A stretch of DNA of 55,917 nucleotides from Polaromonas sp. C04 (GCF_002002705.1 NZ_MUNS01000038.1:1-55917), one strand, 5' to 3'. Numbered from the stretch's first letter, positions 44,803-53,860 are shown. The notes: generated from the sequence alone by a model not told the origin. Numbers and translations are program-made.

Positions 44803-46095
44803 TCACCGAATGCGCGGCGGCGCCAGCAACTGCTCGGGCGTGGTGAAGTAGGCGGCCGTCGCGCCGCGGCGTGCACGCGCCCGGGCCAGTTCGTGCCGCG
44901 CCACGCTGCGCAGGTGCACCTCGTCGGGCCCGTCCATCAGGTGCAGGGCACGGCCCCAGGTCCAGAAATACGCCAGCGGGGTGTCGGGCGACAGGCCCAT
45001 GGCGCCGAACACCTGCATGGCACGGTCCACCACGCGGGTTTGCAGCCGCGCCGCCACCACCTTGATGCCGGCCACGTCGGCCCGGCTTTGTGCGCTCAGG
45101 TCCGCATGGGCGCCCTGGTCCAGCGCCCACGCGGCGCGCAGCACCAGCAGCCGCGCCTGGTCGATTTCCAGGCGCGACTCGGCAATCCACTCCTGCACGT
45201 TGGAGAAGTCGGCCAGGTACTTGCCGAAGGCGCGGCGCTCCAGGGTGCGCTCACAGGCCAGCGCCAGCGCCAGCTCGCACTGGCCGATGGTGCGCATGCA
45301 GTGGTGGATGCGCCCCGGCCCGAGCCGCGCCTGCGCCATCGCGAACCCCGCGCCCTCGGCTCCCAGCAGGTTCGCGGCCGGCACGCGTACATCCCGCAGC
45401 ACGATTTCGCAATGCCCTTCGGGCGCATGGTGCTGCATGATGGGAATGTTGCGCACCAGGCGCAGGCCGGGCGCGTCCATCGGCACCAGCACCAGGCTGT
45501 GCCGGCCGTGCTGTGGCGCTTCGCCGGCGCCGTCGCCGCTCTCGCACATCACGATCAGCAGCCTGCAGTGCGGATGGGCGGCGCCGGTGATGAACCATTT
45601 GCGGCCATTGAGCACCAGCGCATCGCCATCATGGCGCAGCGTGGTCTGCAGGTTGGTCGGGTCGGACGAGGCCACGTCGGGCTCGGACATGGCAAAGGCC
45701 GAGCGCATCGCGCCGTGCAGCAGCGGACCCAGCCACTGCGCGCGCTGCGCCGGCGTGGCGAAGCGGTGCAGCAGCTCGATGTTGCCGGTGTCGGGCGCGC
45801 TGCAGTTGAAGACCTCCGGCGCCCAGAGCAGGCGCCCCATGATCTCGGCCAGCGGCGCGTAGTCGAGGTTGCACAGGCGTGTGCCGGGCTCGTCCTGGCG
45901 CAGCCCCGGCAGAAACAGGTTCCACAGCCCCTGCTCGCGCGCCAGCGTCTTCAGGTCTTCGAGAAATGGGGGCGGGTACAGCCCCCCGGCCACCGCCTGG
46001 TGCCAGGCGGCGTTGTAAGGCAGCACGTAGTGCGCCATGAAGTCTTCAAGGCGCCGGCACAGGTCCTGGGCGCGCGGGGAAAGGTCGAAGTCCAT
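44803..46095 (-). CDS. Acyl-CoA dehydrogenase family protein at the end of the ubi operon
   Basis: About 430 residues from the ATG at 46095. It has the acyl-CoA dehydrogenase layout: helical N-domain, a FAD-binding strand region (AFAMSEPDVASSDPTNLQTT), a mid-domain (LNGRKWFITGAAHPHCRLLI) and a C-domain (CERTLERRAFGKYL, then AMQVFGAMGLSPDTPLAYFW). It resembles the ACAD10/11-like group more than short-chain enzymes. It starts 14 bases after ubiD. Its substrate is unknown, and a link to quinone synthesis is only suggested by position. Confidence 0.88.
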   Translation of the reverse strand: MDFDLSPRAQDLCRRLEDFMAHYVLPYNAAWHQAVAGGLYPPPFLEDLKTLAREQGLWNLFLPGLRQDEPGTRLCNLDYAPLAEIMGRLLWAPEVFNCSAPDTGNIELLHRFATPAQRAQWLGPLLHGAMRSAFAMSEPDVASSDPTNLQTTLRHDGDALVLNGRKWFITGAAHPHCRLLIVMCESGDGAGEAPQHGRHSLVLVPMDAPGLRLVRNIPIMQHHAPEGHCEIVLRDVRVPAANLLGAEGAGFAMAQARLGPGRIHHCMRTIGQCELALALACERTLERRAFGKYLADFSNVQEWIAESRLEIDQARLLVLRAAWALDQGAHADLSAQSRADVAGIKVVAARLQTRVVDRAMQVFGAMGLSPDTPLAYFWTWGRALHLMDGPDEVHLRSVARHELARARARRGATAAYFTTPEQLLAPPRIR

Positions 46096-46109
46096 GGGGC
46101 ATTGCCCCC

Positions 46110-47594
46110 TTACAGCCCGAGCGCAACAAACAGACTGTCCATGCGCGCTGTCACGTTCGCGTCCATAGCGATCGTGCGGCCCCACTCGCGCTGCGTTTCG
46201 CCGGGCCATTTGTTCGTGGCGTCGAGCCCCATCTTGCTGCCCAGACCACTCGCGGGCGAGGCAAAGTCGAGGTAGTCGATCGGGGTGTTCTCCACCAGCA
46301 TGGTGTCGCGCGCCGGGTCCATGCGCGTGGTGATGGCCCAGACCACTTCGCGCCAGTCGCGCACATCCACATCGTCATCGACCACCACAATGAACTTGGT
46401 GTACATAAACTGGCGCAAATGGCTCCATACGCCCATCATGACGCGCCGCGCATGGCCAGGGTAAGCCTTCTTAATGCGAACCAGCGCCATGCGATAGCTG
46501 CAGCCCTCGGGCGGCAGGTAGAAATCGGTGATTTCCGGAAACTGGCGCTGCAGCAGGGGGATGAACAGCTCGTTCATTGCCACACCGAGCACGGCGGGCT
46601 CGTCAGGCGGCTTGCCGGTGTAGGTGGAGTGGTAGATCGCATCGCGCCGCTGGGTGATGCGGTCGATCGTGAACACAGGGAACTCGGCCTGCTCATTGTA
46701 GTAGCCGGTGTGGTCGCCGAACGGCCCTTCGAGCGCGTGCTGATAGCCGCTGGCATGAAGGGCGTCGGGGTAGATGTGGCCTTCGAGCACGATCTCTGCC
46801 GAGGCCGGCACGCGCAGCGGCACGCCCAGCGCTTTCACCACCTCGGTGCGGGCGCCGCGCAGCAGGCCGGCAAACTGGTATTCCGACAGGCTATCGGGCA
46901 CCGGCGTGACGGCGCCCAAAATCGTGGCCGGGTCGGCGCCCAGGGCCACCACCACGGGGTAGGGTACGCCGGGGTGCGCGGCGCAGTGATCGCGGAAATC
47001 CAGTGCGCCGCCCCGGTGCGCGAGCCAGCGCATGATGAGCTGGTTGCGTGAGAGGACTTGCTGGCGGTAGATGCCCAGGTTTTGCCGCGCCTTGTGCGGC
47101 CCCTGCGTGATGACGAGGCCCCAGGTGATGAGCGGCGCGACGTCGCCGGGCCAGCAGTGCTGCACTGGCAGGCGCGTCAAATCCACGCCCTGCCCTTCCC
47201 ACACGACCTCCTGGCACGGTGCCGAGCTGCGCTCCCTGGGCGCCATGTGCCACAGCGTCTTGAGAAGGCGGCCCAGACCGAGCATGTCCTTGAAGCCTTG
47301 CGGCGCCTCCGGCTCCCTGAGCGCCGCCAGCACATGGCCAAACACGCGCAGTTCGGCGAGGCTGCCCACGCCCATGGCGCGCGCTACGCGCGCCGGCGTG
47401 CCGAACAGGTTGCCCAGCACAGGCATGCTGTGGCCCGTGGGCCGCTCGAACAGCAGCGCCGGGCCGCCCGCGCGCAGCACGCGGTCGCACAGCGCGGTCA
47501 TCTCCAGATAGGGCGAGACGGGCTCGGCGATGCGGCGCAGCTCGCCGTCCTGCTCCAGCTGGGCCATGAAGTCGCGCAGGTCACGGTAGGGCAT
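46110..47594 (-). CDS. ubiD: UbiD-family 4-hydroxy-3-polyprenylbenzoate decarboxylase
   Basis: A 494-residue decarboxylase that uses prenylated FMN made by UbiX. Family features: [20 protein letters not shown] at the start, [56 protein letters not shown] and the C-terminal [13 protein letters not shown]. It removes the carboxyl group from the prenylated ring, the third step of ubiquinone synthesis. Length equals the E. coli enzyme. It follows ubiX after 63 bases. Confidence 0.96.
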   Translation of the reverse strand: MPYRDLRDFMAQLEQDGELRRIAEPVSPYLEMTALCDRVLRAGGPALLFERPTGHSMPVLGNLFGTPARVARAMGVGSLAELRVFGHVLAALREPEAPQGFKDMLGLGRLLKTLWHMAPRERSSAPCQEVVWEGQGVDLTRLPVQHCWPGDVAPLITWGLVITQGPHKARQNLGIYRQQVLSRNQLIMRWLAHRGGALDFRDHCAAHPGVPYPVVVALGADPATILGAVTPVPDSLSEYQFAGLLRGARTEVVKALGVPLRVPASAEIVLEGHIYPDALHASGYQHALEGPFGDHTGYYNEQAEFPVFTIDRITQRRDAIYHSTYTGKPPDEPAVLGVAMNELFIPLLQRQFPEITDFYLPPEGCSYRMALVRIKKAYPGHARRVMMGVWSHLRQFMYTKFIVVVDDDVDVRDWREVVWAITTRMDPARDTMLVENTPIDYLDFASPASGLGSKMGLDATNKWPGETQREWGRTIAMDANVTARMDSLFVALGL

Positions 47595-47657
47595 GGCTGG
47601 TTTTACAAGGAAAAGAGCCTGTGACGCTTGATGAACAAGCGCGAGCAGCTCTGTTTT

Positions 47658-48272
47658 TCATAGCAAGTCGGGACTATCGAGAGCCGGCGCCGCCAGACCT
47701 TCCCAGCGCGGCGCGAGGTGGTGCGGAATGTCCAGCAGGTCGAGCACGCGCGCCACGCCGTGGTCCACGATCTCTGCCACGCTCGCAGGGCGCAGGTAGA
47801 ACGCGGGCAATGGCGGGCAGACGATGGCGCCCATCTCGGTCACGCTGACCATGTTGCGCAGATGGCCCAGATGCAGCGGCGTCTCGCGCACCATGAGGAC
47901 GAGGCGGCGGCGCTCTTTCAGCATCACGTCGGCGGCGCGCGTGAGCAGGTTGTCGGCCAGGCCATGCGCCACCGCCGCCAGCGTGCGCATGGAGCATGGC
48001 GCCACCACCATGCCGGCACACTGAAACGAGCCGCTGGCAATGGCGGCGCCCACGTTGCGCGCGTCATGCACCTGGTGCGCCAGCGCCTGCACGCCAGCGC
48101 GCTCCATGGCCAGTTCGTACTGCAGGGTACGCCAGCCCGTCTCAGACACCACCAGGTGCGATTCCACCCCCGGCGTGCCCTGCAGCACCTGCAGCAGGCG
48201 CACGCCATACACAGCGCCGCTGGCGCCCGAGATGGCGACGATGATGCGGCGCGGCAGCGACGCAGAACTCAC
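47658..48272 (-). CDS. ubiX: UbiX flavin prenyltransferase
   Basis: About 204 residues from a GTG at 48272 with AGGGG 7 bases upstream; the frame is open to 48317 but the added residues are unlike the family. Motifs: IIVAISGASGAVYGVRLLQV, VVAPCSMRTLAAVAHGLADN and RPASVAEIVDHGVARVLDLL. It joins a dimethylallyl group to FMN to make the UbiD cofactor. Placement upstream of ubiD matches the functional pair. Confidence 0.95.
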   Translation of the reverse strand: MSSASLPRRIIVAISGASGAVYGVRLLQVLQGTPGVESHLVVSETGWRTLQYELAMERAGVQALAHQVHDARNVGAAIASGSFQCAGMVVAPCSMRTLAAVAHGLADNLLTRAADVMLKERRRLVLMVRETPLHLGHLRNMVSVTEMGAIVCPPLPAFYLRPASVAEIVDHGVARVLDLLDIPHHLAPRWEGLAAPALDSPDLL

Positions 48273-48354
48273 CCATGACCCCTGCGTTGACCCATGACAG
48301 GTGGCTCGCTGCGCCACGAAGGCGTCTTCGCATCTTGAGACGGCCCGGCAGTGC

Positions 48355-48822
48355 TCATCGGTCCGGCGCGCACGGGTCGTTGGCAGCTTGGGGGCCAGGC
48401 GGCAGGGCAGCCGGGCTCGTATCCGCCGGAGCCATGGCAGGCCGCGCGCCCAGTGGCCTGTGCTGCAAATCCTGCGTCACGCGCGCCAGCACGGCGAGCG
48501 CCTGCCCGGGGTCGAAGTCTTCGTGCTGGCACTTCTTGACGCCGTAGTGCTGCAGCTGATAGTGCCGGTCGGCGGCGATGCCGTGGCGCGCCAGGCTGCT
48601 CTTGACACACACCAGCGGACAGCCGTCCAGCGCAATGATGGGTCGCCCCGAGCGTGCGGTTTTCACCAGCGCCTTGACATCGCCGCCGACGCCGGCGATG
48701 CATGACATCTCGGCGACGCCCGTGCGGTCGAGCCGCACCGCCACATGGTTGGCCAGCTGCGCGGCGCTGGAGCAACCCGAGCAGGAATACACCAGCGGGC
48801 GCGGATCTTGTACGCGATTCAT
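48355..48822 (-). CDS. DGC-domain putative zinc-binding protein
   Basis: A 155-residue protein with five cysteines in the DGC pattern: C14 and C17 (YSCSGCSSAAQLA), C41 (EMSCIAGVGGDV) and D66-G67-C68 with C72 (ALDGCPLVCVK). The family is annotated as zinc-binding and has no proven reaction. Its ATG overlaps the ubiT stop, so it is made with the anaerobic quinone enzymes. A role in iron-sulfur or sulfur supply to UbiU/UbiV could be tested. The last 35 residues are Pro/Ala-rich and probably disordered. Confidence 0.75.
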   Translation of the reverse strand: MNRVQDPRPLVYSCSGCSSAAQLANHVAVRLDRTGVAEMSCIAGVGGDVKALVKTARSGRPIIALDGCPLVCVKSSLARHGIAADRHYQLQHYGVKKCQHEDFDPGQALAVLARVTQDLQHRPLGARPAMAPADTSPAALPPGPQAANDPCAPDR

Positions 48823-49361
48823 GGCGGAGCTCCGGGGTGGGGTGCGCCGGAATGGAAGCCGCCGGCGGGCGGTGGCTGGGACGAGCGGGTAGCCCGCAGC
48901 GCTGCCAGGCGCGCCAGCAGCTGGCGCGGCGCCAGCTGCGCCAGGTCCAGCACCGGCAACTCCAGCGCATCGAGTGTGTTCTTGACCACCAGCCCGAGCT
49001 CGGTGTCGCCTTCCATCGACAGGCGGCGGCTGAAAAACAGCGTGTCGGGATCTTCCTGCCGCTGCGCCAGGCGTACGAAGTCGTGGGCGCTGGCGCTGAT
49101 GCACAGGTCGGCGCTGTCCTGCGGCACGCGGGCGGCAAAGCCGCGCCCGCTCCAGGTGAAATCAAAAGTCATGCACGCATCACGCACATGAATGCGCAGG
49201 CGCTTGTGCAGCAGCCGCTCGCCCACATCCGGCGGCAACTGGCGCGCCACGCCGGCATTGAGTGCTGCGACCAGCAGCACCGAACCCGGATACGCCGGCA
49301 AGCGCGCCAGCAGCGCCCCAAACGGCTTGGGCAATAAAAGGGAAGACTGCTGGTGGTTCAT
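48819..49361 (-). CDS. ubiT: UbiT, SCP2-domain lipid-binding protein of anaerobic ubiquinone synthesis
   Basis: A 180-residue protein with an SCP2 sterol-carrier domain: LHKRLRIHVRDACMTFDFTW, then PQDSADLCISASAHDFVRLA and the LSMEGDTELGLVVKNTLDAL stretch typical of UbiT/YhbT. In E. coli UbiT acts with UbiU and UbiV to make ubiquinone without O2, probably by holding the lipid intermediate. It is coupled to the DGC gene and starts 14 bases after the hemolysin III gene. The C-terminal tail (QPPPAGGFHSG) is longer and Pro-rich. Confidence 0.88.
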   Translation of the reverse strand: MNHQQSSLLLPKPFGALLARLPAYPGSVLLVAALNAGVARQLPPDVGERLLHKRLRIHVRDACMTFDFTWSGRGFAARVPQDSADLCISASAHDFVRLAQRQEDPDTLFFSRRLSMEGDTELGLVVKNTLDALELPVLDLAQLAPRQLLARLAALRATRSSQPPPAGGFHSGAPHPGAPP

Positions 49362-49375
49362 GGCACTCCGAAACG

Positions 49376-49993
49376 TCAGGCTACGTAGAACAGCACCGCA
49401 GCAAAATGGCAGGCACTGCCGCCCATCACGAACAGGTGCCACAGGCCGTGGCCGTGCCGCAGCTTCTTGTCGGTCGCATAGAAAACGATGCCCACCGTGT
49501 AGCAGGCGCCGCCGGCCGCCAGCCAGGCGAAGCCATGGGGCGTCAGCGCTGCGAGCAGCGGCGAGATGGCGACCAGCGCAAGCCAGCCCATCAGCAGGTA
49601 AATGACCAACGACAATACCCGCGCGCCCTTGGCCAGCCAGACTTCCTGCACGATGCCGAGCAAGGCCAGGCCCCACTCCACACCGAGCAGCGACCAGCCC
49701 CAGGCGCCGCGCAGCGACACCAAGGCAAACGGCGTATAGCTGCCGGCAATCAGGAGGTAGATCGCACAGTGGTCAAGTTTGCGCAGCACGTCCTTGGCGC
49801 GGCCGCGCAGGCTGTGGTACAGCGCGGAGACCCCATACAGCACGATCAGCATGGCACCGTACACACTGAAGCTGACCATCTTCCACGGGTCGCCCAGGCG
49901 GGCGGCCAGCACCACCAGCAGCGCAGTGCCGAGCGCCGCCAGAGCCGCGCCGACCCCATGGCTGATGCCGTTGAACCTTTCGCCGTAGACCAT
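49376..49993 (-). CDS. Hemolysin III / TrhA-family membrane protein
   Basis: A 205-residue protein with seven membrane segments and the family motifs ERFNGISHGVGAALAALGTA, YGVSALYHSL, RKLDHCAIYLLIAGSYTPF and the C-terminal GLWHLFVMGGSACHF. The Ser, Asp and His set (S56, D74 and the C-terminal histidines) forms the metal site of PAQR-like proteins, which are thought to hydrolyse or sense lipids. It lies between ubiV and ubiT with gaps of 16 and 14 bases, so it is within the operon. A role in membrane lipid balance under anoxia is inference. Confidence 0.9.
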   Translation of the reverse strand: MVYGERFNGISHGVGAALAALGTALLVVLAARLGDPWKMVSFSVYGAMLIVLYGVSALYHSLRGRAKDVLRKLDHCAIYLLIAGSYTPFALVSLRGAWGWSLLGVEWGLALLGIVQEVWLAKGARVLSLVIYLLMGWLALVAISPLLAALTPHGFAWLAAGGACYTVGIVFYATDKKLRHGHGLWHLFVMGGSACHFAAVLFYVA

Positions 49994-50009
49994 GTGCCGT
50001 TGCCGTGTT

Positions 50010-50933
50010 TCACGCCGTCGCCGGTTCGCCGGCGCTGGTGTGTTGCACCAGCCCCGGCAGGCCGTGCCAGTAGCCGTTGCAGCCGGCCGCTGGCATGAGC
50101 GGCTGCAGCTGCGCCAGCGCCTCGTGCGGCGCCAGCACGTGCATGCGCGCGGCGTGGAACACGTCGATCACCTCGCCCATGTGCTGCGACTGCGGGCTCA
50201 GGCGCACCACGTCCACGCCGAGCGCGTGCATGTCATCCAGCGTATCGACCAGGTTGTAGACGCGCGCCGACTGCGTCTGCGTGCCGTTGAGCACCAGAAA
50301 ATCTTCCTTCTCGCGCGTCTTCAGCAGCAGGCCGTCGGGGTGGTCGATGCAGCTGAAGCGGCAGTCGTCCTTGGGCAGGTTGCGGTTGCGCGCCGTGAAG
50401 CAGCGCGCCGAATACGCCAGCGGCATTCGGCCATAGGCAAACACTTCGGTTTGCAGGCCCGCCGGACGGCCCGCCTGGATCACGGCCAGATCGTCCCGTT
50501 TCATCTCCAGCGGCATGACCCAGCGGCTGGCGCCGAGCGCGGCCAGCCATTGCAGCGACGGCAGGTTGTACAGGTTCAGGTTCGGCCCCGCCACGAACGC
50601 CTGCTTGCCGGCCACAACGTGGACGGCCCCCATGTCGTTGGCCTCCATGGCGCACAGGCCGTTGGCGGCAATCTTGTGCAGCACGCCGACGTCCGAACCT
50701 GATTCGATCAGCACCTGGGTGGACAGCACCACTTCCTTGCCGGCGTCGATCAGCCGCGCGGCGATCTCCAGCCAGTCGGACAGACGCAGCTCATGGCGGC
50801 GCGAACACACGGTTTCGCCGAGATAGACGATGTCCACCGGCGTAGCGGCCACGGCGTCGTAAAAACGCATGACGCTGGCGTGCGGCCAGTAATACTGCAG
50901 GGGGCCGAGCGAGAGTTTCATGGCGGCGTTCAT
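50010..50933 (-). CDS. ubiV: UbiV, U32-family Fe-S protein of O2-independent ubiquinone hydroxylation
   Basis: About 307 residues from the ATG overlapping the ubiU stop (ATGA). Cysteines C43, C178, C191 and C195 have the 13- and 4-residue spacings of the E. coli UbiV 4Fe-4S ligands (CFTARNRNLPKDDCRFSC). With UbiU it hydroxylates the ubiquinone ring using prephenate as the oxygen source when O2 is absent. It is second in an FNR-box operon, consistent with anaerobic use. Confidence 0.94.
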   Translation of the reverse strand: MNAAMKLSLGPLQYYWPHASVMRFYDAVAATPVDIVYLGETVCSRRHELRLSDWLEIAARLIDAGKEVVLSTQVLIESGSDVGVLHKIAANGLCAMEANDMGAVHVVAGKQAFVAGPNLNLYNLPSLQWLAALGASRWVMPLEMKRDDLAVIQAGRPAGLQTEVFAYGRMPLAYSARCFTARNRNLPKDDCRFSCIDHPDGLLLKTREKEDFLVLNGTQTQSARVYNLVDTLDDMHALGVDVVRLSPQSQHMGEVIDVFHAARMHVLAPHEALAQLQPLMPAAGCNGYWHGLPGLVQHTSAGEPATA

Positions 50934-51985
50934 TTCCAGGGCCGGTGGTAGGCCCCCAAAGTGTGTTGCTGGCCTTCGGCCACCTGGTCCAGGCTGGCCA
51001 TCCAGGCCGCCCTGGGGGCGTAGCGGTGCGGGTTGCCGGTACAGGCGTCGATAGCTTCGCGCCACACCTGGGTCACCTGCGCCACATAGGCGGGACTGCG
51101 CTGGCGCCCTTCGATCTTGACGGCACGCACGCCCATCTTGAGCAACTGCGGCAGCAACTCCAGCGTATTCAGGCTGGTGGGCTCCTCGATGGCGTAGTAG
51201 TTTTCGTCCTCGCCCACATCGAAGCGGCCCTTGCACAGCGTCGGGTAGCCGGCGTTTTCACCGGCGGCATAGCGGTCGATCAGCACGCCGTTCAGGCGCG
51301 ATTCAAGTCCTTTGGGCGTTTCCTGCCAGCGCACCGCCTTCGGCGGCGAGCACACGCCGTGCGTGTTGGGCGACTCGCCCGTCACATACGACGACAGCGC
51401 ACAGCGCCCCTCGACCATCACGCACAGGCTGCCAAAGCCGAACACCTCGATCTCGACCGGGGTCTTGCCGATCACCTGCTCCACCTGCGCCAGCGACAGC
51501 ACGCGCGGCAGCACGGCGCGCACCACACCAAAGTGCTGGCGGTAGAAGTTGATGGCCTCATAGTTGGTGGCCGAACCCTGCACCGACAGATGCAGCCGCA
51601 ACGCGGGGTAGCGCGCGGCGGCGTACTGCATCAGGCCCGGGTCCGCCAGGATCACGGCATCGACACCCAGGTCCGCGGCCTTGTTCAGCGCAGTGCGCCA
51701 GGGCTGGGGGTTGGATGCCTGCGGGTAAGTGTTAAGCGCCATGAACACGCGCGTGCGGCGCTCGTGCGCATAGCGGATGCCGCCGGCGATGGCGGCCTCG
51801 TCAAAGTTCAGGCCGGCGAAGTTGCGCGCGTTGGTGGCGTCGCGCAGGCCCAGGTAGACACAGTCGGCGCCATGGTCGACGGCGGCCTTGAGGGCGGGCA
51901 GGCTGCCGGCCGGACACACTAGCTCCATCGGCAACGCCGGTGCGCCAGGCGCGTCGGCGACATTCAGGTTGAGTGCGGAATTCAT
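50930..51985 (-). CDS. ubiU: UbiU, U32-family Fe-S protein of O2-independent ubiquinone hydroxylation
   Basis: A 351-residue protein from the ATG at 51985 (residues upstream of it look like leader). Cysteines C188, C195, C212 and C251 have spacings of 7, 17 and 39, exactly those of the E. coli UbiU cluster ligands 169, 176, 193 and 232. The U32 core opens ELVCPAGSLPALKAAVDHGA. It forms the UbiU-UbiV complex. It is the first gene of the operon; the FNR-like box at 52091 lies 106 bases upstream. Confidence 0.95.
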   Translation of the reverse strand: MNSALNLNVADAPGAPALPMELVCPAGSLPALKAAVDHGADCVYLGLRDATNARNFAGLNFDEAAIAGGIRYAHERRTRVFMALNTYPQASNPQPWRTALNKAADLGVDAVILADPGLMQYAAARYPALRLHLSVQGSATNYEAINFYRQHFGVVRAVLPRVLSLAQVEQVIGKTPVEIEVFGFGSLCVMVEGRCALSSYVTGESPNTHGVCSPPKAVRWQETPKGLESRLNGVLIDRYAAGENAGYPTLCKGRFDVGEDENYYAIEEPTSLNTLELLPQLLKMGVRAVKIEGRQRSPAYVAQVTQVWREAIDACTGNPHRYAPRAAWMASLDQVAEGQQHTLGAYHRPWK

Positions 51986-52090
51986 GGTGGAGTTCAGAGC
52001 AGCAGGAGTCGGGCGTGGCACCACGGGCGGCTATCGCCCACGCGGCGCAACGAACAGCAGTGACGGTAGCAGACGCGGCCCCGGCTTTCA

Positions 52091-52104
52091 TTGATGCAGG
52101 TCAA
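52091..52104 (-). promoter_or_regulatory. FNR box between ubiU operon and hemerythrin gene
   Basis: TTGAT-GCAG-GTCAA matches the FNR consensus at 9 of 10 positions. For the minus strand, a -10-like TACCGT at 52063-52068 lies at class II spacing, giving a start near 52056 and a 70-base leader for ubiU. The plus-strand side has no comparable -10, though the hemerythrin gene starts 69 bases away. Confidence 0.7.
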
Positions 52105-52172
52105 ACGCTCAAGCCTTTCGAAGAGACCAGAGGGTTGCACACACAAGGCGACTCTGCGGAGACAATCGAGGC

Positions 52173-52577
52173 ATGACAGCAAACACCATCGCAGATCTGT
52201 CCGAGCAGCACAACGCAATGCTGCAAACCATGCAGCGCATGCGCCTTGCCATGCTTGCAGGCGACATCGCGTCTGCCCGCGACGTGCTGCGTGCGCTGCA
52301 TGCCCTCCAGGCCGAGCATATTGCTGCCGAGGAGTCCGACCTCATCCCCCGGCTCGGCGCGTCGGCGCGCTGGTCGGCCAGGGTCTATCTGGCCGAGCAC
52401 ACCAAGCTGGCAGCGATGACTGAGGAATGGCGCGCGCGCCTCGCAAGACTGCCTGCACATATCGTCGAGCCGGAGCGCCGCTTGGCCCTGCTCGACGCCT
52501 CACTGCCTTTGCAGCACCTGCTCGAACACCACTTCGAGCGCGAGGAAAAGGGCCTGTTCGTCGAAATCGCGGGCTGA
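52173..52577 (+). CDS. Hemerythrin-domain protein
   Basis: A 134-residue four-helix protein with the di-iron ligand set in order: H13 (EQHNAML), H49 and E53 (AEHIAAEESDLIPR), H76 (AEHTKL), then a HLLEHHFEREEKG stretch with histidines near 115-120 and E124. Hemerythrins bind O2 or NO or store iron. It diverges from ubiU across an FNR-like box. Protecting oxygen-sensitive Fe-S proteins such as UbiU/UbiV, or handling NO during denitrification, fits the context; neither is shown. Confidence 0.87.
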   Translation: MTANTIADLSEQHNAMLQTMQRMRLAMLAGDIASARDVLRALHALQAEHIAAEESDLIPRLGASARWSARVYLAEHTKLAAMTEEWRARLARLPAHIVEPERRLALLDASLPLQHLLEHHFEREEKGLFVEIAG

Positions 52578-52811
52578 AAGCATCACAGCGACGAGTCCGG
52601 ACCATTGGCCGACCCCCACGCGCCACCGATTCAGGCGGGCAGGCTGTCGCGGACCCGCTCGATCCGCCCCTTGACTTCACCGGCCAGTGCGTCGATACCG
52701 GGCCGGTCCACCAGACTCAATACCGCCACCGGATCCATGAAGGAAATCATCTGGGCTCTACTTGGCCAAGGATACTCGTGCAAGTTCTCCGCACTGGCGC
52801 TCCGGCCCCGC
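52578..52811. other. Convergent spacer between hemerythrin and nitronate monooxygenase genes
   Basis: No gene is confidently supported. A minus-strand frame of 39 residues (52631-52750; MDPVAVLSLVDRPGIDALAG then EVKGRIERVRDSLPA) has a plausible amphipathic sequence but no ribosome binding site, and could be the decayed end of a gene. No T-run terminator was found. Confidence 0.3.
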
Positions 52812-53765
52812 TCAAAGCGCCAGACGAGCCCGCGCCTGCGCATACTCGCGCTTGAGCTGGGCGATGAAGTCGGCCGCACTTTGCACCTTGCTGACCGCGC
52901 CAATGCCCTGGCCGCTGCCCCAGATGTCTTTCCAGGCCTTCTTCGCATCGCCGCCGAAGTTCATCTTGCTCGGGTCGCTCTCGGGCAGCTTGTCGGGGTC
53001 CAGGCCGGCCGCGCGGATGCTCGGCGCCAGGTAGTTGCCGTGCACGCCGGTGAACAGGTTGCTGTAGACGATGTCGTCGGAGCTGCCCTCTACGATGGCC
53101 TGTTTGTAGGCCTCGACCGCGCGCGCCTCTTCGGTGGCAATAAAGGCCGTGCCGATGTAGGCAAAGTCCGCGCCCATGGCCTGGGCGGCCAGCACCGCGG
53201 AGCCGGTCGAGATCGAGCCGCTGAGCGCAATCGGACCGTCGAACCACGCGCGGATTTCCTGAATCAGCGCAAACGGACTCTTCACCCCCGCATGGCCGCC
53301 CGCACCCGCGGCCACGGCGATCAGGCCGTCGGCGCCCTTCTCGATCGCCTTCTTCGCAAACTTGTTGTTGATGATGTCGTGCAGCACCACGCCGCCATAG
53401 CTGTGGATGGCGTCGTTCACGTCGGTGCGCGCGCCCAGCGAGGTGATGATGATTGGCACCTTGTACTTCACGACCATTTCCATGTCGTGCTCAAGCCGGT
53501 CGTTGCTCTTGTGCACGATCTGGTTGATGGCGAACGGTGCGGCCGGCTTGTCAGGGTGTGCCTTGTCCCAGGCCGCCAGCGTCTCGGTGATCTCGGCCAG
53601 CCATTCGTCCAGTTGCGCGGCCGGGCGCGCGTTGAGCGCCGGCATCGCACCCACCACGCCGTTGATGCACTGGGCAATCACCAGCTTGGGGTTGCTGATG
53701 ATGAACAGCGGCGAGCCGATCACGGGGAACGGCAGCCGGTTCAGGGGCGGGGGCAATCTGGACAT
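52812..53765 (-). CDS. Nitronate monooxygenase family flavoenzyme
   Basis: About 317 residues from the ATG at 53765, with GGAGA 6 bases upstream. It is a TIM-barrel FMN protein: VIGSPLFIISNPKLVIAQCI near the start, the AGAGGHAGVKSPFALIQEIR motif of the family and GADFAYIGTAFIATEEARAV. Family members oxidise alkyl nitronates with O2; some are enoyl-reductase-like. A terminator separates it from the acyl-CoA dehydrogenase gene, so it has its own promoter in an AT-rich stretch (ATTTATAAAT at 53793-53802). Confidence 0.88.
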   Translation of the reverse strand: MSRLPPPLNRLPFPVIGSPLFIISNPKLVIAQCINGVVGAMPALNARPAAQLDEWLAEITETLAAWDKAHPDKPAAPFAINQIVHKSNDRLEHDMEMVVKYKVPIIITSLGARTDVNDAIHSYGGVVLHDIINNKFAKKAIEKGADGLIAVAAGAGGHAGVKSPFALIQEIRAWFDGPIALSGSISTGSAVLAAQAMGADFAYIGTAFIATEEARAVEAYKQAIVEGSSDDIVYSNLFTGVHGNYLAPSIRAAGLDPDKLPESDPSKMNFGGDAKKAWKDIWGSGQGIGAVSKVQSAADFIAQLKREYAQARARLAL

Positions 53766-53803
53766 GGAATCTCCGTTAGGACAGTCTTTTGAATTTATAA
53801 ATG

Positions 53804-53841
53804 AAAAACGGCTGCAACCCTTGTCAATCGGGCGACAGCCG
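53804..53841 (-). terminator. Intrinsic terminator of the acyl-CoA dehydrogenase gene
   Basis: On the minus strand a stem of CGGCTG with CAGCCG, extended inside by CCC with GGG, is followed at once by TTTTT. It begins 20 bases after the dehydrogenase stop. Confidence 0.65.
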
Positions 53842-53860
53842 CTATGCTTTCGGTAGCGAA

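Noticed and set aside
52631-52750. Small 39-residue minus-strand frame after the hemerythrin gene
   Set aside because: No ribosome binding site and no known family; kept only as a note in the spacer entry.
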